Shown piece by piece: positions 25,301 through 36,500 of a DNA stretch of 64,000 nucleotides. This stretch comes from Trichoplusia ni. Lineage: Eukaryota > Arthropoda > Insecta > Lepidoptera > Noctuidae. The notes beneath the pieces are model-generated. The model was not told the DNA's origin, made no database searches, and worked only from the letters and a program-made list of their open reading frames with translations. Where the stretch lies: NCBI RefSeq assembly GCF_003590095.1, contig NC_039498.1, positions 2,728,001-2,792,000 on the forward strand. The letters are read 5' to 3'. The position numbers and the translations under genes are program-made. The stretch's first letter is position 1. Each line of letters opens with the position of its first letter.

Positions 25301-27706
25301 TTATTACCACGTAAATGAATGTTTCATGATCCCTCAAAAAAAGTATATTCGACAAAAAAGTTAAATAGTGATAAAATACACGGGAAATGGAAAAACGGTT
25401 TTCAAAACGAAGCATATCTGCCATATACATATCCACCAAGTCGAGCAATTGGTTATTACATCTTTCAACTGCTTAAGATAAAAGTGTCTGCTGCGGGGCA
25501 GGTATCAGCCCGCTGACGATTAACCCCTCTAAGTGCTACACCTCTAATATAATTGACCACATGAATGCTACGGACAATGCTATTCTCGTAGCCGAAGAAA
25601 TTCACTGGCATTCGAGTCTATTGTAAGATTACGACTAAGTATAACGGGAGGCGGTCAAACATTTTGATTTAAACAAAGTATTAGTTTTAAAGCCCTGAAG
25701 CTAGACCTACAGGGAGATACAGCTTTGCTGTCTGGCATCATAGCGCTTAAACGGATGAATTATTCGGTAGAGTTCTTCGTACGTTTGATAAAAATCGGTA
25801 AGAGATAGCCGCCATCGGATTGTGTACAATTAAGCATCACAAGTCCATTCATACATAATATAAGGGTATTTTTTTAATCACAGAAATCACACACTACGAA
25901 AAATGTATTTGTGCGGTTTAATAATTGCACAAATTTCTTTCAAGGGTATCAAAAACAAAAGTTCAATACAATAGCTAACGTTTTCCGAAGTTCGATAAGA
26001 TTTTAATTTCAGTTGGTTTGAAGAGCCTTTGTTATAAATATTTCGGCTGGTCTCATTGGCTTTTAAAACATCTAATATATTTCTCTCAGGTTCAGACCGC
26101 AATCAGGAAACACTACGCTAACTACCGCATCATGCGCGAATACCGCCGCCGCCGCCGCCAAAACGTCAACAGCATTTCAGCTCTTGCTCTAAGGTAAGAA
26201 CAACTTATTCACCAGATTGCGATGAGCTATGCTGGTTATGCATTTTTACTAACACCTCTTTCAAATGAAAAGGCATTTTATGGATGGTAGGGTACGAAGC
26301 TCTTTCTTTTTGATTGCCTACGGCGAAAAGAGACTTTTTATTTTTTTATCGAACTTCCTCTATTGATTTGTCTAAGTTACGGACATTTATGTTATACGTC
26401 TAACGTTATAAGATAATATGTGACAATAATCTTTCTCTGAATTAAAACAATGTTCATCCAAGCATTCGCGTATAGCAGCGCAGTAAATGTGATAACGTCT
26501 GTTCTGTTAAGTTTCCACTTATCTTCATATTAGTGTCGCACCGATATCTCTGCACATCGACGTCTCTAGTATTTCATTTATTTATTGCAATGTTTACTAT
26601 TTGATCATGTTTTCTAGGAGAGCGACGAAACGTAAGACAATTAATCTTCAGACGTAATGCATCGTATAAATAAAGGCTGATTTCCATTAGATCATTTACT
26701 GGAAACGAATGATTTTGTCAATATTTTTTTTTAATTTTTTGATGTGACTTAGTGACTTAGTGACTTGATGTAGATCAGTCTTAGGGCAAGTCTACGATGG
26801 TGATGCTTCGTTACAGAGACGCAATCGCCATCCGCGAAGAGTTACCGATGCAGGAACTAGGAGGAGGGCCGGGCTCATCCACGACAAATAACGCTATCAT
26901 TTCGGACCCCGAAGAGGACAGTTGCACGGTTGAGTGAGTACAACACATAACTTAGGCACGCAATGCAATCTTTTGCAAATTCAACTCATCTGTATGACAC
27001 GCTTACTATTAAATTTCGGGGTCAAACGAAGTAGTTACAAAAAGTTTTGAAGTGTTTTTTATTGGGCCCTAAAATAGAAAGACATAAGAAATAGTTTGAA
27101 TAATAATATAAGATACTAGCGATTCTGCGTATGCGATTGTCTATAAGCGAATATTAAATGTTTTGTGTGAAATCACATTTGCTATACAAGCATCTCAATG
27201 CTTTTGCGACTAACTATATTGAGCTGTGGCATCAAACTGCTTACTGCCGAAATGCCGTGTATATTAATTACATATACATTTTTTCTCCTTTCATATATTC
27301 CGTATAACAACAGTGGTGTCGTACGGAGACGTGATATTATAAGGTCGAAAAAGTTAACAAGTGTTTGCTATCAGACTTCCAATCTTTAACTTAGCTGTGT
27401 AACAGCCTCTAATTAAACTCAACGTGTCAGCTCTTAAAGCAACACGATGAGCACAAACGTGGCGCGCATCCCTGAACAAATCGCGCGAATTCAGTCATAT
27501 GACGAAGACGATACGCTCAAAAAGTCAACAATTCCCAACCCGCTTAAATCTCTCGAAAAATCGTTTTATTCTTGTACAGGTGTCAGACTCTATGCTGCCA
27601 CCGCCCGCCGACTCCACCGCGCCGCACGCCAGTCGTCGTCCAGTTCGCCGACCCCCCCCTCACGGGCGAATGCCCTGCTGTTCCTGAGGACTACTACGAC
27701 CCGTGA
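10313..27706 (+). CDS. Pdfr: Class B (secretin-type) GPCR, probable PDF receptor; 5' end missing
   Basis: Eleven exons join in phase: 10313-10423, 14150-14304, 16783-16886, 17018-17159, 18345-18574, 18845-18914, 21410-21495, 23863-24046, 26090-26193, 26817-26933, 27580-27706, giving about 475 residues. Exons 1-2 hold the hormone-binding domain with five of its six cysteines (YCNSTYDGFLCWPPT, HCPD, FAYRRC, NYTPCF) and an N-glycosylation site. The first cysteine and the start codon must lie upstream. TM1 is in exon 3, TM2 in exon 4 (HRNLFAS), TM3-4 in exon 5, TM5 in exons 6-7 and TM6-7 in exon 8 (LLPLLGMTN, IYCFLNGE). The cytoplasmic tail ends PEDYYDP-stop. The family is certain. The PDF-receptor assignment rests on TM5-TM7 resemblance (KCWYGYN, LNLLFLLNI, SFQGLFIAVIYCFLNGEV). 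PDF receptors signal through Gs in clock neurons. Confidence 0.8.
10650..10853 (+). promoter_or_regulatory. GC-rich island and possible alternative first exon in receptor intron 1
   Basis: A GC-rich patch at about 10650-10830 stands out from AT-rich surroundings. It ends in ATGGCTATGTGGG (ATG at 10841) directly before a donor (G|GTAAGC, gt at 10854). The exon ends in phase 1, the phase needed to enter the receptor exon at 14150, so a transcript starting here would skip the first part of the hormone-binding domain. This is an inference from composition, splice site and phase. Confidence 0.35.
12560..12690 (-). mobile_element. tRNA-derived SINE 3' part
   Basis: The stretch reading ACGACTCCCGCACTAAGCAA onward matches, in reverse orientation, the 3' body of the SINE family seen at 48005-48175, 60430-60660 and 37705-37790 (TTTAATCCTTGTGTCGC, TTCACATGCACAAAG). 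The tRNA head is missing. Confidence 0.55.
13489..13665 (-). mobile_element. 3' end of a LINE with (TTTGA)n-type tail
   Basis: The plus strand starts with repeated TCAAAA units and continues into a compact sequence containing CTTCCTAAGTGCTTTTGC and GAAGAAACGGCGCAACAA. In reverse orientation this is a LINE 3' UTR ending in a TTTGA microsatellite tail. It sits in receptor intron 1. I recognise it as a repeat type; the clade is uncertain. Confidence 0.45.
15075..15145. repeat. CTACG-rich cryptic repeat, short copy
   Basis: GCTACG/TCTACG and its complement CGTAGC recur several times within 70 bases. A longer stretch of the same kind lies at 34415-34655. No coding or splice signal is visible. Confidence 0.5.
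20976..21272 (+). mobile_element. Short non-autonomous Helitron (TC...CTAG) with internal palindrome
   Basis: The element starts A|TCTCTTCTAATATATA and ends GCTGGGTCAGCTAG|T, which are Helitron-type ends with insertion between A and T. An internal inverted repeat with arms TTCTCAGACCTA (about 21059-21071) and TAGGTCTGAGAA (about 21086-21097) could form a hairpin. No protein is encoded. It lies in receptor intron 6 (18915-21409). Confidence 0.5.
21798..22159 (+). mobile_element. 5S rRNA-derived SINE nested in mariner
   Basis: The 362-base insert is flanked by the perfect 13-base direct repeat TGATCCTGCGATG (21785-21797 and 22160-22172). Its head resembles the 3' half of 5S rRNA, including the internal promoter region (GATCAC..., GCGGTTGGTCCGTAGATGGG, then GACC). 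The body continues with a lepidopteran-style SINE tail ending in GATGATGAC. The duplication proves insertion after the mariner. Resemblance to 5S rRNA is by eye. Confidence 0.75.
22380..23010 (-). pseudogene. Mariner transposase pseudogene
   Basis: The minus-strand frame at 22430-22900 reads helix-turn-helix remnants (RRLKERKIAEAVGISKDI), the first catalytic aspartate region (VTFDETWIYWYT) and the second (TVFWDSQGVIFIDYL). Upstream homology (FDEQRPGALKPRRIK) is cut off by a stop. Downstream, past another stop, the third catalytic motif reads HNNA instead of the family's HDNA. Stops plus loss of an active-site aspartate show it cannot encode an active enzyme. Confidence 0.85.
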
Positions 27707-28354
27707 GTATCATAAGGAGGTTATACTATCATCAAATCCCCGAACACTACTAAGAATGTGCCTTTTGCTTAGTAATGTTAATTCGAAGCCTTAATGTGTT
27801 TTTCACCTTATTTATATTAAAGTGACACTGTCATCTCTCACTTTTATCTTACAACATCGCAAATTACGAGTTACAGAAAGAAATGGGATTTTTTTACGTA
27901 CGGGTAATAGACGGAGTCAATAACGTCTCTAAATTCATTCGTTTGCTTCTCCCTAAGTTTGGTTGCCCGACGGCAATCCTCGCGGCATTTAGTTACGTGG
28001 ATCTTATGCTTTCAGGCCGAGGACCACCTGACCCTCACGCTGGCCGAAGTACCCGGTCACCCCACGCGCTCACCGCGTGCAGTTCGAGCTGGGTCCACGT
28101 GCTGCGCGCATGTAAATCACTCGTGTATCAGTGATACCAAGGACAACTCTCGTATAGACGAGAACTCTAAAGAGTATGTTAAAGTTTATCCAGTTCTGAT
28201 TGCATATCGAGTGCTGCAAGCAAAAACAGCGTCTTTCGTCAACAGCGGTTATATTGTATGTGATCCAGCGGCAGATCGCGTATCAAGTTACCACATCAAT
28301 GCCGTCTCAAACAATGCGCGTGTCATTTCTCGGCAGCGCTTGCAAACACTGTAA
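27707..28354 (+). other. Downstream of the receptor stop: possible alternative tail exon
   Basis: A consensus acceptor (tgctttcag, exon start 28016) is followed by an open frame of 112 codons to TAA at 28352-28354 (AEDHLTLTLAEVPGH onward). The receptor's last exon ends CCG TGA GTAT. A donor inside it (CC|GTGAGT) would enter 28016 in a frame that stops after four codons, whereas the long frame would only follow a TGA|GTATCA junction. It could be 3' UTR, an alternative tail or chance. Confidence 0.3.
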
Positions 28355-31300
28355 GTGATGAACGCGAGGCGGCAGAGAGAATGGATGCATAACTGCAATG
28401 AAAACTGGGAGGTGGTGAGTGACGTGGGAACTTCTAAAATTGTGTGGTGCTAAGAAAAGGACTTGTCATCCCTGCACAACTCATACGTACTATGTGTAGT
28501 GAGTGACATTAGGGTGAAGCAGCAAGAAATACCACTTAACAGTTTGTCTCGAAACGACGATTTCACAGCATATTGTATGCAATCAGTATTGTAACAGGAT
28601 CACGTGGTCTTTAGTGTATTTAAATTATGTAGAATAATTTCGCAATAGTATCTAGGCTGATAGAGCAAAAAGAAAAGCTTTCAATACAGTTCATTTTCAA
28701 ATAAGCTTGCTAAAAGAAGACAGCTCGAGACAAAAGTCTGATTAAAGCTCTATAGTCATTTAATTTGGTTCTGTTGAGAAGACATTATATTAAGGACTTC
28801 GCTTCACGCAAATACCGCTTGCTACGAAAAAAAAGAAAATAGATAAAAAATCACAAAAAAATTCAAAAGAGATAAAAAATACAAAAAAAGAAATAAAAAA
28901 CCAAAACCCAAAAAAATCTAGTTGTAAGTTGTAGTTTTCATTCTTGTAATTGTTAAGTGTAGATGTTGTTAATGTTAGGAATTTGTCGCATAATGGTGGT
29001 CTGGTCTTCGCGAGAGCATTTCTCGTAGAAATAACGTTACATATTACAATACGAGGTAAATCGTTCGCCACACGCTTTATGCAATGGTAGAAGGCTGTTG
29101 CGCCGTCGGCAAAACGGAAGCTCAAACAACTACGGGCTTTAGATACAAGTATTTTAAAGGCAATTACAATATTTCAGTATAAACGTTTTAAAATTACAAA
29201 ACACAGCGCATGGTTTATAAAACTAAGGAAAAAGTTTAAACCAATTTAAAATCAGGATTAGAGGCAAAAATACGCGAGCAGCCGAAAGGCAGCAATCAAC
29301 CTAGGAAACTACTTTTCCAATAAATTTAAAGACGCTGTTATTTGATCGAAACATATTTTTTCCAAAAGGAATATTAGTCAAATGTTATAAAAACTTTTAT
29401 CAATTTAAAGTCAGAATAACACGAGAAAAAAATAATTTTGGCAGCTTTTTTGGTACTTTGTAGATGCGATACAAAGGCGACCACTGTGCGATGAATTTTA
29501 GATAATTTCTAATCTGCTTATGACGTAGTAGGATTTATGTAGAGCGGTTTTTCTCAATTTATATTATTAGTATTACTTAGTATTATAGTAGATTTTAGAG
29601 GACTACGATGTTGATGAGGATATGAATAGAGTTATAAAAAAAAAGCGTACCGTCTTATGAAAGTAGAGTAGACAGATGAAGCTGGAAGCGGCGTCCTCCT
29701 TATCTCGATAACTTTAAAAAGTTTTTAAGCACAGATTAACTATGATTTTTCTCAATATTATTGTCTTTTTTTCCGTTTTTTGACGCACGGTCGGGGTATT
29801 TTTTTTTTTTTTTTTAACAAATCACTTTTAATTTACGTAAATGCATTGCAGTAAGCACTGCATAAACGGCAGCACGACGAAGCTCCAAGCCGACCGGGCT
29901 GAAACTAAAACTACGTCAGAAGTGGTGGGGCGTAAGTTCAATGACCTAAGTAAGAGCGCTGACAGCGCAAAAAATTAAAGTTCAGTTTATTTATCCCTTT
30001 AAACAAAACAATATTAATATTAAAATTAAAGTTATTAGATAAGTAGAGGACAAGCTTGTTTAGAAAAAAAAATATAAAAAAAAAACCAAAAAAAATATTT
30101 TTTTCGTAATTTTAATTCTACGTATCACTATATATTAATAAATGTTAGGAATAATTTATTGGTGTTTAATATATGTATATTAATATTAATTAGGAACTGT
30201 CTTCTCACAGGCCGACTAGTGCTGTCTTTGTTTTTCGCAAATAAATCGCTTTGCGCCAGGCTTTTTGCAGTAGGTATATATAATAAATAAAATATATATT
30301 ATATCAAATTTATATATTTATTATAACTAATATATATAACTCAGAAAATGAGTATAAATTTTATGTATTTTATAAGTAAATTTACTAATATATTATTTTT
30401 ATAAAATATTTATTTATATATATTATATAACATTTTATTATACTTATATTATAATATATAGTAGAAAATTTTATTAAATCAATGTACTCTTTAGAACTTA
30501 AGAAATAAATGTTGTGGTAATTTAAGGCTTTTAGACATTAATATTATGGACAATCGTCCCTTTGTAGTTCTAAAAGATTGTGATGACAGGAATTGTATGC
30601 AGGGGAAACAACTAGCAAGTCTGAAAGTATAGATGTCTATTTAATAATTAAAAATCACTGGCTGTACAACACCGATCCCAGGCAATTTAAAAAAAACACT
30701 CCTCTAAAAGAAAAAAAAACCTTTATTGTTTTGCCAGCAAAATAAATTCATTTATTCAAAATTCAAAGATGGAAAATATAATGAAAGGTATTTTATAATT
30801 CAATTTAATGAATAGAAATTATATAATATTTATAATTAGATATTTGATACGAATATTTACGAGGGTGATCTCATCATGCGAACTTAAAAACTACTAAACA
30901 TAAATGTACGATGAATCCATGAAATAACATATTTGATTCATTTTTCTGGTGATAAAAGATAACTAACGCAAAAAAAATATTTTTCTTGTGATGGGATCTC
31001 GCCCAGAAAATGTATTTATATCATTAAAATATGGTGCGAAACGCTTTGTGATTATATATGAAAAAAAAAACAGCTATTGTGTGCTCAAAATTCAATAGGA
31101 GCTATACGTTTATCTAATAAACAAAGCAAAAATTAACTTAAAAAGGAAAGTATGACGTAAATAGTAGCTATGTTGAAACAACATATTTTTTATTACAGTA
31201 ACCAAAAATATAATATTTATTGAAAGCTGGCGTGACAATAAATAAAAAAAAATACCTTATTCGGCATAATTGTCGATCCAATATGCAAAAGTTCGTCTTA

Positions 31301-32460
31301 TTGACAAGACTCTACTTTTTAAAACCGCTTTAGAAGATTCAATTTGCTGAAAAACCACGTCATATTAATTAAAATTTCATTATTGTCGCTGTGGAAATGA
31401 GACGCGGCTTCATTTCGTGTAGTACGCTGTCTTACTTCGACAACGGCAATAGTGTTGTTTTATGCCTTTATGCGGTGGTTGTAGGCAATTTGTAGTCATA
31501 TTTTGACAACGGTTTACTCATGCGTACTTATTGTTATTACCCGACTAGTGATGGACCCAATCGGAGTCCTGAACTGAGACCGTAAGCTGTCACGACAGCA
31601 AAGCCGCGAGTCGAACTACTGATATAAAATACGCGAGCAAACCATTATCAAGAATTAAGACTGTTTGATATCAAAGCCCACCTATTGTAGGGAAATTTAT
31701 TTGTAATTGTTACTTTGCATTTAAAATAGTTATAGAAACAGTACGGAATGCGATGCGACACACCTTTTCTTGCATCAAGCAAGATTAAATTGAAAAAGTT
31801 GTATCCCAAGATAGAAACAGAATGGTTTATGTCTCCAGACCAGTGCCTACTTGTCTGGCGAGGAAGTATTTTGTGAAAGCGGCCAACGTTTTTATAAATA
31901 GATACAGACACACTTACACGATCATTTTCTAACGTGTTTTTCTCGTGAGAGAGACAGATTGCAAGTAACTCGACCACTGGCCATTTTGAAGTAAGACGAC
32001 TTGTAGTCTATTTATAAAAATGTTAAATGATCGTTCCAATATAAATAACTGTCGTAGTTGTTTCAATCAAATATTATGTAGACAAAAGTAGGTTTAATGT
32101 GCTGCATCGCTTTTTATTATAATTTATATTATCATTGATTTTGTAAATATTTAAGTTTAATCCTATCCTATTTAACCATAATTGTGTTCATTTTTTTATT
32201 CTGGTAACAAGTTGTTAATTGTATCAATCTAGAAAAGGTTTCACTAACTTCCATTAATTTTATAAATCTGTAACTTCAACGTATTTTTCGTGATTTAATG
32301 TTAAAGATAATTTTAGGATTAATTTGTATAATTTACTTTATAATTAATTTCTTACAGTTTTTTATGAATTATTGTATTTATACTTAAATGTTTAGATTAA
32401 GTTTTTCATATTAAATTTGCTGCTAAAACCATGTTTTATTTATTGACCCTATATGTGAGA
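28355..32460. other. Long AT-rich intergenic/3' region, no gene seen
   Basis: It contains A-rich and T-rich runs (28830-28915, 29800-29816) and a block made almost only of A and T at about 30270-30480. ORFs here are low-complexity and lack splice context. The first part may be receptor 3' UTR. Confidence 0.5.
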
Positions 32461-32703
32461 CTAGCTGTTGCCCGCGACTTCGTCCCCGTGGGCAGAAGAT
32501 ATAAGTTATACCTGCCCTGTTTTTTTCACATGTTCCATTGTATCTTTGCTCCTATTAGTCGCAGCGTGATGGTTTATAGCCTGTAGCCTTCCTCGATAAA
32601 TGGTCAAAACACAAAAAGAATTTTTCAATTCGGACCAGTAGTTCCTAAGATTATCGCGTTCAAACAAACAAACAAACTCTTCAGCTTTATATATTAGTAT
32701 AGA
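32461..32703 (-). mobile_element. Short non-autonomous Helitron, minus copy
   Basis: Read on the minus strand it starts A|TCTATACTAATATATAAAGC and ends GCGGGCAACAGCTAG|T. Its ends, length (243 bases) and body match the plus-strand copy at 34783-35036. It lacks coding capacity. Confidence 0.65.
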
Positions 32704-33531
32704 TATAGATTAATAATTATAAGCTTCAATCTACAAGTACAATATCCGAGGGGTTTATTTAATGGGACCTGATTTTAACGAAACTCACTGAAAATGAATG
32801 CTGAATAAAATAATATAAAATGCATTGTCATCATTATTATCCGATTAAAGATTTGCCGCAATTACCGTTAATTAATTCAAATTTAATTAATTCATGATTG
32901 TAAAATCCGGTACCATTTTTGAATTAATTAAACAACCTTTTATAGGGATTATGGTAAAAAATATAACTTTCTCTAATTTAACTACAGCCTCTGGGTTGCC
33001 CGAGGTGGACAGGTCTGGAACCGTTCATTGCTGCCTTTGTCAACCTTCTTTACTTGAATTATTGACATTAAGTGGCTTTTTACGGATGTGAAATCATTAA
33101 TTCACTCCGGAGTGTCAGACTCTTACTGATTAAAGTTTCTTTGTCCTTCGTGTACCGGAACCACAGACAATCCAAGCTCTACGGAGTGGCGACGAAGTGG
33201 TTGCCAGTCTTATTGCCACCGCTCTTCCGGTCCCTTTCAACTTAATCTTTACACGATGCAGTTAAAATATGATTAAGTACGTGTACGAATTTATTTGCAC
33301 CGTTGCCCTGCAATATTTTTTCTGTCTTACATGTACAAGCTTGTAGGACATGTCGTCAATTTTCCAGTTACACTTTCTATTTTATCATGAGCTCATGGAA
33401 TCAAGTTAATTAAATAAAACAAATTAAATATTTTGTTACATTTATAGACGTTTTATTATATAAATCTGATAATGTGTCGTGAATTAAATCTCATAACAAA
33501 AATAAAAAAAAGTGAGGTGTGTTTAAAAATC

Positions 33532-36500
33532 TTAACATTTTGTATCATTATATCGCTTGGTGTGCGCGGGGGGCGCGGCGGGTGGGGTGTGTGGCGAGGA
33601 GGGGGGGCGCACGGCGCGGTCCAGCGCGCGGTTCAGGCGCTCGATGTGTCGCAGCTGGCGCAGCACGAGCCGCACGTGCGAGTCGCGCAGTGCGCGTACG
33701 CCGCCGAGCCACTCGTCAGTGCTCTCTGGCCTCTCTGTTTCATAAAAGTTTATTCAGTAACCAAAACACTGGAAGTACATTTACCAGAAATATTTTTTTT
33801 AACAAATTTTCAGTCAGCTGCCAAAATCATGCAAGGTTATTTCCATCCTTGTAAGGCTATGATAGGAAATTATTAGAGTGTTAGGACCATTATCAATATA
33901 AAATAATAAACATAAAAAAGGACGATCTTACCCTGCGTATCGTTGACACATCGAGAGTTCCTGCAACAGAAATAGCGTAAATGACAATATTGGCTGCGAC
34001 TAGCTACCAAGTTTTGGGCTAAGCTGCGATTGTAACGTCTACGTAGCCGGTATCACACGTACTACAGATAATGATTGCAAATAGGGTGCCTAAGCTTAAT
34101 TGCTTCTAATATAATTTAATGATCGCCCGAGGTATGTGGATTTTGTGTGGTTGCAGTTGTGGTATAGTACTGAGTTTGTTTTGACATTTCTTCTTAGGGT
34201 AGTCAGCTAGGAAATGTCGGCTCCATCGTTCTCAAAAAAGACATGTAAAAGTGACAAAATATCCTATTTGCAGAATAAATAATTTCATTTCATTTCATGT
34301 GTAAGCTTAAGGTTCAAAGGTGCAATAAAAGTACAAGTTGTTGTTAATTTAACAATGTGATAAGTTGTCGTACAACACATATAATTGACAAAATTCTGAC
34401 CTGCTTTATTTTAACCTACGCAGAACTGCTATGTTCTACGAGCCAGGAGAACACATGAAGTCATATGCTACGGGCTACGGATAATGGCTTGTGCTACGCT
34501 CTAAAGGATACAGGTATTGCTACGGACTACGCTCAAAGGCACGCATTATAGGCTGAAATGTGCTAAAGGCTATCGCTAACGGTGTGTATCATACGTACGA
34601 ACGAATTAATGGCTACGAATATTGCATGTAGCATCTGCTACGCTGTTCTACGTAACCATCTATTTCACACATGTTTGATTGGCAGAGCTCATTATACTAT
34701 TATACGTGAAAGTTGGTTACGGCATATAACTTAGACTTGAAACGAAAGGACTTATAGTACTTGCGCACTCTGTAGGTAAAAATCTATACTAATATATAAA
34801 GCTGAAGAGTTTGTTCGTTTGTTTGAACACGCTAATCTCGGGAATTACTGGTCCAAATTGAAAAATTATTTTTGTGTTGAATAGACCATTCATTGAGGAA
34901 GGCTTTAGGCGATAAACCATCACGCTGCGACTAATAGGAGCAAAGATACAATGGAAAATGTGAAAAAAAACAGGGCAGGTATAAATCGTAACTTATATCT
35001 TCTACCCACGGGGACGAAGTCACGGGCAACACCTAGTAATGTTATAAAGTTGGTACATACACGGTGGCGTGCGCTTGAGTGGCAGCGTCGCGTAGCACAT
35101 CGCGGCGGGTACCGTCCAGCCACACCAGCGGGAAGGTGTCGTTGGTCTCATGGCCGTCACATTCCAACGGTGGTCGTCTGCTGATACGGTGCAACACACA
35201 ATTAACTTTGTTTTGAACTATGACTCTCTTGTTTTGACACGGAATTTCTTGTTGCTACTTTTATAATGAAATCTATGATATTACACTGGGTTCTTATTCT
35301 AAACCTTAACCTATTTTAAACAGTTCCTAAATAATCGACATATTCATAAAATAGGGAATAGGATTTATTTGTTACATTTACCATTCTTACATAAGTATCT
35401 GAAGTTTTGTCCGTTTTCGCATACATCTATTTTGTCAATATAGCCGAAAAGTCTGCGCTGAAAGAGCAAGTCAGTAGTAATTCAACTTTGGAAGAATAAA
35501 CATTATTGACCTGTTATCAACATGATTTAACGAAGCTAAATCAGGTGAAACGGAGCGAGTGGAATATCCAGCATAGACTTGGTCAGGTGTCGGAGGAGTA
35601 GCCGGGAGAGGGGTGAGAGTGGGCGGCGGGGGCGCGGGGCGCACCGGCAGCGGCTGGCGCGCGCGCCGCACCGGCGAGCCGCAGCTGCTCGGCGTTAGCG
35701 GGAGCGTCGCCATCAGTTCGCACAACATGCTCCGCACTGCATTTTGACACTTCTCCTAAACAGAACATCCCCGAAGGTGAACAAAAGACGACGAAAGATG
35801 ACAAAAGTATTTTTGGGGTACTATATTCTCTTTCTAGGACACAAAATAAAGTTTTGTTACATTTATAAATACGTCGTAATGAAAGGAAACGAATGGGACA
35901 CAAATGGTTTCAGTTACATTGTCAGAGAGTGTGGAGTCCCCGACGGGGGCGATTTGAGCGATTGGTGCAGTGAGCGCGAGCGAGTCCGGAGCGGGCAGGG
36001 CAGGCGTAGACGGGCGCGCAGGCAGAGCGGGCGGTGTCACCGGCACCAGCTGCATCGGCACCGCCGGCGGCTGCATCGAGAAGTACGCGGACACCCTTCC
36101 AAATTCCGAGACGCTGCAGCCACTGCCTCTGTCGTATGTATACAACGAGCTATGTTTAGATCATGTGACTACTGTGACTAAAATATTTAGTAAGCTTTTA
36201 TAACTAGTAGTAAAAGTGAGAGCCGGGCTTGCACACCGAAATCTGTAAAATATGGACACGGATCAGTAGGTTTGAGTATTTAATATAAATGATTCGCACC
36301 TTCATGCATTTCTCAGAAAAGGTCAGGTCAAAAGACAGACAGACGGACGGAAGCACGGAAGGTCGGTAGAGTAAGGGTTCCGTTTTCTCCCTACCAATTA
36401 CGAAACCTTAAAGACACAAATCAAAATCTTCAACCTTAACTTACCGATTCAATATCCCGTACTGCATTTGGCTCGGATGGTAATGGGCAGGCGGCGGAGA

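Noticed and set aside
28790..29125. Minus-strand ORF of 111 codons with poly-Phe/Ser
   Set aside because: Its second half comes from an A-rich tract; no splice context or family resemblance.
33472..33876. Three overlapping plus-strand ORFs rich in Arg, Ala and Gly
   Set aside because: They are antisense shadows of the GC-rich terminal exon of the minus-strand proline-rich gene, which has splice sites, correct phase and a poly(A) signal.
35744..36203. Plus-strand ORFs of 145 and 77 codons
   Set aside because: Antisense to exon 35918-36128 of the proline-rich gene and driven by its GC content; no splice or start context.
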